The notes under the pieces were generated by a model. It saw only the letters and a program-made list of their open reading frames with translations. It searched no databases and was not told where the DNA came from. Below are positions 27,068 through 35,050 of a stretch of DNA of 64,000 nucleotides, in pieces (position 1 is the stretch's first letter; every line of letters starts with the position of its first letter). The position numbers and the translations under genes are program-made. Origin of the DNA: Variovorax sp. PBL-H6 (GTDB lineage: Bacteria > Pseudomonadota > Gammaproteobacteria > Burkholderiales > Burkholderiaceae_C); assembly GCF_901827155.1 (NCBI RefSeq), contig NZ_LR594659.1:1178001-1242000 (forward strand). Reading direction: 5' to 3'.

Positions 27068-28216
27068 ATGACCGTCCCACTCGCGGCATCACTCATCGAT
27101 CTCGTGCTCGGCCTTGAACTCGGGCCTTCCGACAAGTCGGCTTCCAACCGCTGCGCGGTCGAGGGCGTCACCTGGCATCCCGGCCAGGCGGGAGCGATCG
27201 ATGTCCGGATCCGCAAACTCGAGGCGACAGCGCTTCGGCTCGCATCGGGCGCCCTCATGCTGGAGATCGGCCGGATCGCCTTGCATGAACTGGCCGGCCA
27301 GGTGCGTGTCGAGGCCGGCGTGCCGCGTCTCTCGGCACTCGCAGCGGCAGAGGCCGAGTTCTCGGGCGTGAAGCTGCAGGGTCCGCTGAGCATGTCGCCG
27401 CAGCTCCAGCAGGTGTGGGACGGCTTGCCGGGACCGGGCCGGGCAGCAGCACCTGCCGAGGTCACGGCGCGCCAGGCTGCAGCCGATGCCTGGTGCCTCG
27501 GCCCCCTCGGCGAGGCCGACGGGACCATCCGCGGGAAGATCACCGACGCGCACCTGCTGTTCGACGCCGACGTGACCGTGCCCATACGGCACGGGCAGAT
27601 CGACTTCAACGACGCGACGGTCGAGCACGTGGGGCCTGATTCCCGCATGGGCGTGAGCCGGCTGGGCCTCTATGTCGATGCGCCGAATGGTCGCAGCTAT
27701 CTCTACCAGTTCACGTCGGCACCCATCGCAGGCGTGGAATTCGAGCGTCGCGGCGCCTTGCTGAGTCCGTGGGTCTCCGAACGCGGGAAGCTGGAGCTGC
27801 AGCCCTTCGCCCAATCGATGCTGCGCCAGGGGCGCGGCGGCCAGGGCCAGGGATTGACGGAGCAGGCCCGCCTGTTGCTGGGCCGCACCGCGCTGTCGGG
27901 CGAAGTGCAACTGGGCGATGGGCGCTTCGCCGTGCCGGGCCTCCAGGTGCAGATGGAGGGACGCAGCGAAGGCCGCAATGCGGTAGGCCTGCGCTCCGAG
28001 GCCGTGGGCCGCGGGCTGGCGGTCGAGATGGCTTCATTGGCGGCCCGCAACGCAGTCGCGAAGTGGAAGGGCGCGCAGCTGGCATGCGACGAGATCGCGG
28101 CGGGACTCAAGCTCCAGCTCTTTGTCGACGGCCGGCAGGTGCATTTCGCCCTCGAACTCGAGCACGGCAAGGTGGCGGCACCGCGGCTCGACCTCAGTGG
28201 TCCGGGACATGTGTAA
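27068..28216 (+). CDS. Hypothetical protein (382 aa)
   Basis: I do not recognise this family. The 382-residue product has no signal peptide or membrane helix. It has repeated amphipathic beta-like segments such as AIDVRIRKLEATALRLASGA, GKITDAHLLFDADVTVPI and LSGEVQLGDGRFAVPGLQVQ, which suggest a beta-rich, possibly lipid-transfer-like or outer-membrane-assembly-associated fold (AsmA/YhdP-like flavour). That reading is speculative. Codon use matches neighbours, so it is a real gene. It begins 97 bp after the iron-permease-like gene and is followed by a promoter-terminator unit. Confidence 0.75.
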   Translation: MTVPLAASLIDLVLGLELGPSDKSASNRCAVEGVTWHPGQAGAIDVRIRKLEATALRLASGALMLEIGRIALHELAGQVRVEAGVPRLSALAAAEAEFSGVKLQGPLSMSPQLQQVWDGLPGPGRAAAPAEVTARQAAADAWCLGPLGEADGTIRGKITDAHLLFDADVTVPIRHGQIDFNDATVEHVGPDSRMGVSRLGLYVDAPNGRSYLYQFTSAPIAGVEFERRGALLSPWVSERGKLELQPFAQSMLRQGRGGQGQGLTEQARLLLGRTALSGEVQLGDGRFAVPGLQVQMEGRSEGRNAVGLRSEAVGRGLAVEMASLAARNAVAKWKGAQLACDEIAAGLKLQLFVDGRQVHFALELEHGKVAAPRLDLSGPGHV

Positions 28217-28244
28217 CAAGCCGGAACGCGAACTTTCTCCGGAC

Positions 28245-28273
28245 TTGATTTGTAGGAAACATCCTACTAATCT
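28245..28273 (+). promoter_or_regulatory. Sigma70-like promoter with a palindromic operator in the spacer
   Basis: TTGATT (28245-28250) and TAATCT (28268-28273) are separated by exactly 17 bp. The spacer carries the perfect inverted repeat GTAGGA-AACA-TCCTAC (28252-28267). A regulator bound there would block RNA polymerase. Transcription would start near 28280 and meet the hairpin at 28319. Confidence 0.7.
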
Positions 28274-28318
28274 TCGTTCTGGTTTCTCCCGGGTGGGCAT
28301 CAAGGACCAACCCTTTCA

Positions 28319-28343
28319 GGCCCGCCTCGTGCGGGCCTTTTTT
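28319..28343 (+). terminator. Intrinsic terminator/attenuator ahead of DMT transporter
   Basis: GGCCCGC-CTCGT-GCGGGCC followed by six T. This is a strong 7-bp GC stem ending only 10 bp before the transporter ATG. It could end a short RNA of about 60 nt begun at the promoter near 28273, or attenuate transporter expression. Confidence 0.85.
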
Positions 28344-28352
28344 CGAGGTCTC

Positions 28353-29273
28353 ATGGCCGCGCAGCTCCTCTCCTCCCTGTCCCCCGCCCGCGTCAACGGG
28401 CGCGCCATCGCCATGATGATCGGTGCGATGTGCTGCTTCGTGCTCAACGATGCGCTGGTCAAGTACGTCAGCCAGTCCATGCCCTCGGCGCAGCTGATTT
28501 TCGTGCGCGGGTTGATGGCCTCGGCGCTGGTGCTGCTGGTCGCACGGCGCCTGGGCGCGCTGCGCCACGCGAGCGCGGTGCTGAATCCGCTGGTGGCGCT
28601 TCGCGGCACGGTCGACGCCTGCGCGACCATGATGTACCTGCTGTCGCTGTTCCGGCTGCCGATTGCGAACGCCACCGCCATCAACCTCGCTGCGCCGCTC
28701 TTCATGACGGTGTTCGCGGTGCTTTTCCTGGGCGAGCGCGCCGGGGTGGCGCGCTGGTCCGCCGTGGTGCTGGGCTTCGTGGGCGTGCTCTGCGTGGTCC
28801 AGCCCAACGGGGAAGGCTTCAACGCGTGGGCGCTGCTGTGCCTGGGCGGCACGCTGTTCCACGCCACGCGCGACCTGATGACGCGGCGTATCGATCGGGC
28901 CATTCCGTCCGTCATCATCACCCTTGCCACGGCCTTGGCCGTCACCTTGCTGGCCGGCTGCCTGACCCTGGTGAGCGGCTGGCAGTCATTCGCGCTGCGC
29001 GACCTGGGCTTGCTGGGCGTCGCGGCAGGCTTCCTGGCATCGGGCTATTTCCTGCTGGTGCAATGCATGCGCTCCGGTGAGGTCTCGCTGACGGCGCCCT
29101 TCCGCTACACGGCCGTTCTCTTCGCCATGCTGCTGGGCTACGCCGTATGGAGCGAGGTCCCCAGCGGGTGGGCCTGGCTGGGAATTGCGCTGCTGGTCGG
29201 CTCGGGGCTCTACATGCTGCACAGCGAGCGGGGCCGGATTCGCGCGGCCGCGCTGGACGCGCAGCCTGAATAA
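28353..29273 (+). CDS. DMT family (EamA) transporter
   Basis: 306 residues with about ten membrane helices in two EamA repeats. Markers include IGAMCCFVLNDALVKYVSQS, ALRGTVDACATMMYLLSLFR, AINLAAPLFMTVFAVLFLGE and, in the second half, FRYTAVLFAMLLGYAVWSE. These proteins export amino acids, nucleosides or other small metabolites; the substrate is not evident. GAGG just after the terminator T-tract serves as ribosome site for the ATG at 28353. The preceding promoter-palindrome-hairpin unit suggests regulated read-through. Confidence 0.88.
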   Translation: MAAQLLSSLSPARVNGRAIAMMIGAMCCFVLNDALVKYVSQSMPSAQLIFVRGLMASALVLLVARRLGALRHASAVLNPLVALRGTVDACATMMYLLSLFRLPIANATAINLAAPLFMTVFAVLFLGERAGVARWSAVVLGFVGVLCVVQPNGEGFNAWALLCLGGTLFHATRDLMTRRIDRAIPSVIITLATALAVTLLAGCLTLVSGWQSFALRDLGLLGVAAGFLASGYFLLVQCMRSGEVSLTAPFRYTAVLFAMLLGYAVWSEVPSGWAWLGIALLVGSGLYMLHSERGRIRAAALDAQPE

Positions 29274-29291
29274 GGGCCCCGGACCGCGCCG

Positions 29292-30200
29292 TCATCGCCT
29301 GGACATGTGCGGGCACACCGCGAGCGAACCCGGCTGCGGATCACCAATGAAGGTGCGAGCCGACCAGAGCTCGGGGAACGGGATCTCGTCCATCGTGGGC
29401 GCCAGCCAGGCGATGCCTTCGGTGCCGAAGTACGCCGGCCTGGCGCCGAAGGTCCGGCGCGTTGCCATCAGGTGGCGGTACTTCCAGTGCGTGAAACCCT
29501 CTGCGATATCGGCGAGCGTCTCGCCGAGCTGCTGCAGTTCGAGGTGCCTGTCCGGGTCTGCATAGATGTTGCGCCAGACCTGCTCGACCTCTTTGCTGGG
29601 CACGTAGCGTGCGCTCAGGTCGCGCTCGAGCCAGGCACGCGGCACCTCCATGCCCAGGCGTGCGAAGCAGGCCAGCACGTCGTCGTAGAGGCTCGGCTCG
29701 GCCAGTGCCTTGGTGAGCTGGGCGAGGCGCTGAGGCTGGGGAGCGAAGTGCTGCAGATGCTCCGCCTGCTTGATGCCCAGCAGATAGGCCATGTGCCGGT
29801 AGGTCCATCCCTGCAGCGCCGTGTCCTTGCCGTGCGTCGCCGCCGCGCGCGACAGGATGGCGAGCAGGTCGTTGGGCGTCATCCACGCGATGGAACGCCA
29901 GATCGCGTCCAGCGGCTCCTGATGGGCAACCACCCTCCGCAAGGTCCGCCGGGCCTGGGCCAGGTCGTCGGCGCGCAGGTACGTCTGTGCGGTCTGGATC
30001 TCCTTGATGATGAGCATCCAGTAGAGCTCGGACACCTGCACGTGGACGATCCACGCATGCTCGCCCGGATGGTCGCTGACCGTGCGCTGCAGCGAGTGAA
30101 GCACGTCGGTCTGGATCCATGCGCTGTAGGGCGTCTGGCCGGCGGCCGTGCGCGGCGCTTCGGCGTTCGCGAGGCTCTGGAGGGTATCGGTATCGCTCAT
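29292..30200 (-). CDS. Divergent tryptophan 2,3-dioxygenase-like haem protein
   Basis: 302 residues. The overall pattern is of the all-helical tryptophan 2,3-dioxygenase superfamily: HVQVSELYWMLIIKEIQTAQ in place of the usual QTSELWMK helix, the proximal region GFTHWKYRHLMATRRTFG with a His in the haem-ligand position, and FPELWSARTF at the end. The canonical substrate-recognition signature (SGFQSxQYR) is absent; the equivalent segment reads KDTALQGWTYRHMAYLLG. Tryptophan is therefore unlikely to be the substrate. It ends a leftward operon with a LinD-like dehalogenase, an amidase and maleylacetate reductase. An oxidative step on an aromatic or N-heterocyclic compound is a reasonable guess, with the amidase perhaps hydrolysing a formamide product. 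Confidence 0.75.
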   Translation of the reverse strand: MSDTDTLQSLANAEAPRTAAGQTPYSAWIQTDVLHSLQRTVSDHPGEHAWIVHVQVSELYWMLIIKEIQTAQTYLRADDLAQARRTLRRVVAHQEPLDAIWRSIAWMTPNDLLAILSRAAATHGKDTALQGWTYRHMAYLLGIKQAEHLQHFAPQPQRLAQLTKALAEPSLYDDVLACFARLGMEVPRAWLERDLSARYVPSKEVEQVWRNIYADPDRHLELQQLGETLADIAEGFTHWKYRHLMATRRTFGARPAYFGTEGIAWLAPTMDEIPFPELWSARTFIGDPQPGSLAVCPHMSRR

Positions 30201-30238
30201 TTCGTGCTCCTGGTTGTGTTCACGGGGTGCCGACGAGT

Positions 30239-31282
30239 TCAAGCCGCGGTGACAGCGGCGCAGTCCGCGACGGCTTTCATGTACGCAGAGTGCGGCATCG
30301 ACTGGACGGATGCCTGGACCGCTTCCTTGCAAAGCGAAGGCCGGTGGGTGAGCGTGTCGAAGTAGCGCTCGACGTGGGGAAGCCCTGCCCACAGGGAGCC
30401 CAGCCCGAGATAGTTGAGGCGGACAAGATTGACGCCCCACAGCACGTCGGCGAGCGAAAAGGCGTTACCCCACAGGCAGGAGAACGACTTCGCCGCGAGG
30501 TCTCGTTCCAGGGCCTTCAAGAGATCGCCCGCGTGCTGGCGAGATGCACGCTGAAACGCAGGGTCGCGGCATACCTTCTTGCCGCCACTCTCCTTCGCGA
30601 TCTTGGCGCGGCAGGCGGCAACCAGCTCGGCGTCGTCGGGATGGGTAGCGATCAATCGCTCCAGCGCCATGATCTTGTAGTCGTAGACCGTCTCCATGGA
30701 TGACTTGAGCGGATTGGGCCGCCGGTCGGCATCAGGATGAAAGCCGTAGAGCAATGCTCCATTCGGAATCCTGTCGACAATGCCGACCTGGCGCATCACC
30801 TCTGTGCGCGCTTCGGGGTCGTCCGGCACGAGCCGGACCGGCGCGTGCGAGACCGCATCGAGATAGCAGCAGATCCGCCGCGAATCCGCCACCACGCGAC
30901 CTGCCTGGTAGTCGACGAGCAATGGCACCACGCAAGGGTCGAAGCCTTCGGTTTGGACCGAGGTGCGCCCGCTGTAGCCGCTCACGAATTCCAGATCCAG
31001 CTCGCGCGCAGCGATCAGCCGCAGGCGGATGTAGGCCGGGCTGTAGTGCTCGGCCGGCACGAGGCCGGCCGGTCCCATCGAACTGAGGATGAGCATGTCG
31101 TTCGAGCGATAGGGCAGCGCCTTCTCGTACAACACCGTGCGCACCTTCTGCGAGCAGAGAGAGCTCGCAGCGTGGAACAGCTCGAAGCGCGGATTCGCGC
31201 TGTCACCCACGACCGTGGTGCGGCCTGGGTCCTGGATGGCGGCGCGGGCGGAAGCGGCCATCGTCATCAACGGGTGTGTCAT
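30239..31282 (-). CDS. LinD/PcpC-like glutathione-dependent reductive dehalogenase (GST superfamily)
   Basis: 347 residues, longer than ordinary GSTs and matching LinD (about 346 aa) in length and layout. The N-terminal thioredoxin fold carries PRFELFHAASSLCSQKVRTV with the candidate nucleophile Cys43. Then come YIRLRLIAARELDLEFVSGY, TEGFDPCVVPLLVDYQAGRV and ADSRRICCYLDAV, followed by an all-helical C-terminal domain with ALLYGFHPDADRRPNP. LinD and PcpC remove chlorine from chlorohydroquinones using glutathione. The ATG overlaps the amidase stop by 4 bp. Alongside PcpA/LinE-like and maleylacetate reductase genes this strongly suggests halohydroquinone catabolism; a maleylacetoacetate-isomerase-like role is the alternative. 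Confidence 0.8.
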   Translation of the reverse strand: MTHPLMTMAASARAAIQDPGRTTVVGDSANPRFELFHAASSLCSQKVRTVLYEKALPYRSNDMLILSSMGPAGLVPAEHYSPAYIRLRLIAARELDLEFVSGYSGRTSVQTEGFDPCVVPLLVDYQAGRVVADSRRICCYLDAVSHAPVRLVPDDPEARTEVMRQVGIVDRIPNGALLYGFHPDADRRPNPLKSSMETVYDYKIMALERLIATHPDDAELVAACRAKIAKESGGKKVCRDPAFQRASRQHAGDLLKALERDLAAKSFSCLWGNAFSLADVLWGVNLVRLNYLGLGSLWAGLPHVERYFDTLTHRPSLCKEAVQASVQSMPHSAYMKAVADCAAVTAA

Positions 31283-32718
31283 CTCGTTTCTCCTTTTCTG
31301 TGCGGCTGGCAGGTCGACGATTCACGATCGGCCTGGCATGGCAGGCAGGCAGATCGATGGGGTGGATGCAGCACTCGCTCCATCTGCCTTGCGATCCGCA
31401 GCAGTGCGGCGTCATCGCCGCGGCGGCCGACGACCTGCAGCCCGACCGGGAGCGCGCCGGTACTTCGGCGCAGCGGGATCGAAATGGCGGGGCAGCCGGC
31501 AAGGTTGAAGGGCGCCGTATAGGTCATCAGGGCTTCGCGCACGCTGCCGGTCCAGCCGCCGATCGCCAGCCTTGTCTCGCCGACGAGCGGCGCGCTGCAC
31601 GGTGTGGCGGGCAGCACGATGAAGCGGTGCCTGCCCATGAGGCGCTCGAGCCCCGCCGTGAACATTCGTCGCGCCTGTTGTGCCAACGCGTAGTCCTCCA
31701 CTCGCGTCGCCCTCGCATGGGTGAGCCGTTCGACGGTCTCCTCGCCGTAGTGCGAGGCGATCCAGTCCGGGTCTCTTCTCGCGAAGTGGACGAGTGCGCC
31801 TTCGGCCAGCACGATGCGCGCGAACGCATCGAAGCTGCCGCTGAAGAGATCCCCCGGGTTCAACTCCTCGAGACGGAGGGCAGAGGACAGCGCATCCGCT
31901 GCGATGGCGAATGCGCATGCGACGTTCGTGGCCGGCGGCAGCGAAGGGATGCCGCAGATCACACCGACCCGTGCGCCATCGAATTCATCCGCTGTGTCGC
32001 TGCGGCCGACGATGCGCAGCGCCTCGGCAAGAACGCTCACGTCGCCGACACTGGCGCCGAGCAGACCCGGATGATCGAGGCTCGCGGCCAGTGGAAAGAC
32101 GCCCTCGGTCGGCAGCGCACCGTAGCTCGGCTTGAATCCGGTAACACCGCAGAGCGCGGCGGGAATGCGCACGGAGCCTCCCGTGTCCGTACCCAGCCCG
32201 GCGGCCATCACACCATCGGCGATGGCCACGGCCGCGCCGCCGCTCGAGCCGCCCGGAATGCGACCGGCGTCGAGCGGATGGAGCGTGTCGCCGAACGCCG
32301 CGCTCGCCGTGGTGACGCCCCAGGCGAATTCGTGCGTGGTCGTCTTGCCGACAACGATCGCACCTTGTTCCACGAGCGTGCGCACGACCGCAGCGTCCGC
32401 CGAAGGAATGTTGCCGACGAAGGCCGGCGATCCGTAGCGCGTTTCGATCCCCTGGGTGTCGATCAGGTCCTTGACGCCGATGGGCAGGCCTTCGAGCGGG
32501 CGCTGCGTGCCGTCGGCGTACCGGCGGTCGCTCGCGTCCGCCGCGGCCATGGCCAGTTCGCGCGGAATGACGGCAAAGGCGTTCAGCCTGCGCTGCGTGT
32601 CGTCGGCCCGCTGCAGCGTGTCGCGCACGAGCTCGCTTGCGCTCATCCGGCCAGCGCCGAGATCGTCCAGCGATTGCCGCAGCGATGGCGCGGCGCGCGG
32701 CGCGTGCGGGCTCACCAC
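31279..32718 (-). CDS. Amidase signature family hydrolase
   Basis: 479 residues. The Ser-cisSer-Lys triad can be placed at Lys83 (PIGVKDLID), Ser158 (RIPGGSSGGAA) and Ser182 (GTDTGGSVRIPAALCGVTGF). The family hydrolyses amides, ureas or carbamates in the cytoplasm. It overlaps maleylacetate reductase upstream (7 bp) and the LinD-like gene downstream (4 bp), so it belongs to the same transcript. It may release an aromatic amine or acid from an amide substrate, or remove a formyl group left by the dioxygenase-like protein. The C-terminal 25 residues are unusually rich in Cys, His and Arg. Confidence 0.9.
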   Translation of the reverse strand: MVSPHAPRAAPSLRQSLDDLGAGRMSASELVRDTLQRADDTQRRLNAFAVIPRELAMAAADASDRRYADGTQRPLEGLPIGVKDLIDTQGIETRYGSPAFVGNIPSADAAVVRTLVEQGAIVVGKTTTHEFAWGVTTASAAFGDTLHPLDAGRIPGGSSGGAAVAIADGVMAAGLGTDTGGSVRIPAALCGVTGFKPSYGALPTEGVFPLAASLDHPGLLGASVGDVSVLAEALRIVGRSDTADEFDGARVGVICGIPSLPPATNVACAFAIAADALSSALRLEELNPGDLFSGSFDAFARIVLAEGALVHFARRDPDWIASHYGEETVERLTHARATRVEDYALAQQARRMFTAGLERLMGRHRFIVLPATPCSAPLVGETRLAIGGWTGSVREALMTYTAPFNLAGCPAISIPLRRSTGALPVGLQVVGRRGDDAALLRIARQMERVLHPPHRSACLPCQADRESSTCQPHRKGETR

Positions 32719-33824
32719 AGGCGCTCCAGGAGCGCATCGAGGCGCGTGGGTGCGTCGTCGCCGAGATCCGCGACCTCCTGGGGATAGTTGGCCTTGAGCA
32801 GCGCGGCCACTTCCGGCAGCTTCGCACGGTCGAGGTCGAACCCGGACACGCGGCTCGGCAAGCCGAGCGCCTCGACGGCCGCGGCGATGCGCCCTGCCAG
32901 CCGCGCCGCCGCGCCCGGCCCACCGGGAGACAGGGCTTCGAGCTTGTCACCGTAGAAAGGGGCGCACGCCTGGATGACCGGCGCGAGGGTGATGCACGAG
33001 GTCGCGCTGTGCGGCAGGCCGAAGCTGCCGCCCAGGATGTGGCCGATGCGGTGGCTCAATCCATAGACCACGGAGGCCGGCGAGAAATAGCACTGCCAGG
33101 CGCCGAGCTGCAGCTGCAGCAGGTCGTCGTCGGTCACGAGCCCTGCCTCGAGGGCCTGGCGCGTCTCGAGCCTGGCGGGCCACTTCTCGAGGACCCGGAG
33201 AAAGCGGTCCACGCCGCTGGCCGCCATGACCGCGTGCGGATGGCTCGGCATCACTTTGCGCATGCCCTCGACCGCGTGGTCGATGCCCTTGATGGCGGAC
33301 GACAGCAGCAGCGCCCGCGGGGTGCCGCGCACCAGCAGCGGATCGATGAGCACGACCTTCGGCGTGGTCTCGCGTACCGCGTAGCTGCGCTTGAATTTCT
33401 GCCGCCCGTCGGTCTCGGTGATGCCGAAGTAGTGCGAGAACTCCGAGCCCGAGAGCGTCGTCGGCAGCGCGACGATCGGGAGATACCTGCCGGTCCGGCC
33501 GTGATGCAGGTGGGAGACCGCCTTGGCGGCGTCGAGCACCGAGCCGCCGCCGAGTCCCACGATGGCGCGCGCATTCGAGCGCAGGCAGGCCTCGAGCCCC
33601 GCTTGCACGGCCACGTCCGGCACATGCGCGGGCAGGTCGAGGAAGCGGCCGGCCATGCCGTCGAGGTGCGGCTCGACGTGGTCGCGGGCCAGCGCTTCGA
33701 GCGGTTCGACAGTGAAGAGGATCGGCCGCTCGATGCCGTAGTCCCCGATGCGCGGGAGCGCATGGGTCAGCGTGTTCTCGCCCCAGAACACCGCGTCTTG
33801 CGGCAGGCAGTTCAGATGGTTCAT
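32712..33824 (-). CDS. Maleylacetate reductase (iron-containing alcohol dehydrogenase family)
   Basis: 370 residues. The NAD-binding signature is IVGLGGGSVLDAAKAVSHL. The metal/active-site region includes LPTTLSGSEFSHYFGITETD, SSAIKGIDHAVEGMRKVMPS and the His-rich YGLSHRIGHILGGSFGLPHS. Length and motifs fit LinF/PcpE/ClcE-type maleylacetate reductases, which convert (chloro)maleylacetate to 3-oxoadipate with NAD(P)H. It is first gene of the leftward arm. The product route to 3-oxoadipate CoA-transferase and thiolase is not in this window. A GTCCA-N6-TGGAC site lies about 90 bp upstream. Confidence 0.88.
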   Translation of the reverse strand: MNHLNCLPQDAVFWGENTLTHALPRIGDYGIERPILFTVEPLEALARDHVEPHLDGMAGRFLDLPAHVPDVAVQAGLEACLRSNARAIVGLGGGSVLDAAKAVSHLHHGRTGRYLPIVALPTTLSGSEFSHYFGITETDGRQKFKRSYAVRETTPKVVLIDPLLVRGTPRALLLSSAIKGIDHAVEGMRKVMPSHPHAVMAASGVDRFLRVLEKWPARLETRQALEAGLVTDDDLLQLQLGAWQCYFSPASVVYGLSHRIGHILGGSFGLPHSATSCITLAPVIQACAPFYGDKLEALSPGGPGAAARLAGRIAAAVEALGLPSRVSGFDLDRAKLPEVAALLKANYPQEVADLGDDAPTRLDALLERLW

Positions 33825-33911
33825 GTCGGCAGTCCTGATCCGATGGAGTCGGTGGACCGCGACGATAAAGGCGCTCGTGCCGTGCTGGGGCTACCTCGGC
33901 AAGGACTCTGC

Positions 33912-33927
33912 GTCCAATGTTCTGGAC
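33912..33927. promoter_or_regulatory. Candidate LysR operator upstream of maleylacetate reductase operon
   Basis: GTCCA-N6-TGGAC in the 119-bp gap between the LysR gene and maleylacetate reductase. Its minus-strand form contains CCATCGTCCAG, which recurs at 34915-34925 in the region between the regulator and the nitroreductase. A shared site on both arms fits control by the regulator lying between them. Confidence 0.45.
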
Positions 33928-33943
33928 GATGGCTGCACGAGCG

Positions 33944-34855
33944 TCAGTGGCCGCCGAAGTGGGTCACCTTCGGAATCTCGACAGCCAGAAAATCCACCAG
34001 CGACCGCACGGCGGGCAGCAGGCCGGTGCGGTAGGGAATGAGCGCCGCGAGGCGCGCATCGGCGGCGATCCATCCGGGCAGGATCTGGCGCAGCGAACCT
34101 GCCGCGATTTCGCTTCGGCAGATGTAGCCCGGCAATGCCGCGATGCCGAGCCCGGTGCAGGCAGCTTCCTTGAGGGACACCATGTTGTTGCTCTGGAAGC
34201 GCGGGGCCATGGCCACGACGAACTCCTTGCCGCCAGGCCCCTTCAGCTGCCACTGCACCGGGCCGTTTCGCACGATCGAGATGCTCGCATGGTGCAGGAG
34301 GTCTTCCGGGCTTTGCGGTTCCTTCATCTTCGCCAGGTAGGCCGGGCTGGCAAAGAGGTACCAGGGCACGCTCGCAATGGCGCGCTGCACGAGTGTCGAG
34401 TTCTGAAGCGGCACCGTATGCCCGCGAATGGCCAGGTCGAAGCCCTCGCCCACGATGTCGACCAGCCTGTCCGTCGCAATCTCGACGATCTGGACCTTGG
34501 GATGGCGGTTGAGGAAAACCGGCAGGAGGTCCCGCAAGGCGAACTGCGCGATCTCCACTGCGGTCGTGATGCGGATCACCCCGCTGGGTTCGCCGAGTCG
34601 CTGTCGAATGGCCTCTTCGGCGATGTCCGAGCTGCGCAGCATCGCGACGGCGTACTGGTAGAACTCCTTGCCGATGTCGGTCGTGCCGAACTGGCGCGAG
34701 GTCCGGTTGAGCAGCCGCACGCCAAGCGATGCCTCGAGTTCCTGCACGCGATGGCTCAGTGTCGATTTGGGCAGGCGCAGTGCCTGGCCGGCCGAGGTGA
34801 AGCCGCCGCGGTCGACGACCTGCACGAAGTAGTAGACGTCCTTGAGATCGAGCAT
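33944..34855 (-). CDS. LysR family transcriptional regulator
   Basis: 303 residues from the ATG at 34855. The winged helix begins at once (LKDVYYFVQVVDRGGFTSAG, LPKSTLSHRVQELEASLG), followed by an effector domain with SGVIRITTAVEIAQFALRD and FDLAIRGHTVPLQNSTLVQR. The frame stays open 21 codons upstream, but those residues lack similarity and cover a palindrome, so the later ATG is chosen. It stands between the two arms of the hydroquinone-type cluster and is the likely inducer-responsive regulator of both. Confidence 0.9.
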   Translation of the reverse strand: MLDLKDVYYFVQVVDRGGFTSAGQALRLPKSTLSHRVQELEASLGVRLLNRTSRQFGTTDIGKEFYQYAVAMLRSSDIAEEAIRQRLGEPSGVIRITTAVEIAQFALRDLLPVFLNRHPKVQIVEIATDRLVDIVGEGFDLAIRGHTVPLQNSTLVQRAIASVPWYLFASPAYLAKMKEPQSPEDLLHHASISIVRNGPVQWQLKGPGGKEFVVAMAPRFQSNNMVSLKEAACTGLGIAALPGYICRSEIAAGSLRQILPGWIAADARLAALIPYRTGLLPAVRSLVDFLAVEIPKVTHFGGH

Positions 34856-34880
34856 CGGTGTGCCGTGTCGGGGAGGAATC

Positions 34881-34925
34881 GCGGCGAGCATATCGCCGCG
34901 GCGCCACGAACCGGCCATCGTCCAG
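34881..34925. promoter_or_regulatory. Divergent LysR-nitroreductase control region
   Basis: Contains the perfect inverted repeat GCGGCGA-GCATA-TCGCCGC (34881-34899) and CCATCGTCCAG (34915-34925), the latter repeated upstream of maleylacetate reductase. It lies between the regulator start at 34855 and the nitroreductase start at 35051, the normal place for an autoregulatory LysR site. Confidence 0.5.
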
Positions 34926-35050
34926 GAATCCGCAACCTTGCGTGCAAGCCGCGCCGGCTTCTCAAGCGTGCCCGCGGTTCATACGATTTGCTCCGCCTGG
35001 TCGATCGCAGCCGCTCACGACCACCACCACCCACGGATGGAGACACTTCA

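Noticed and set aside
29292..30200. Annotation as a genuine kynurenine-pathway tryptophan 2,3-dioxygenase
   Set aside because: The tryptophan-recognition signature is missing and no kynureninase or classical formamidase gene is adjacent.
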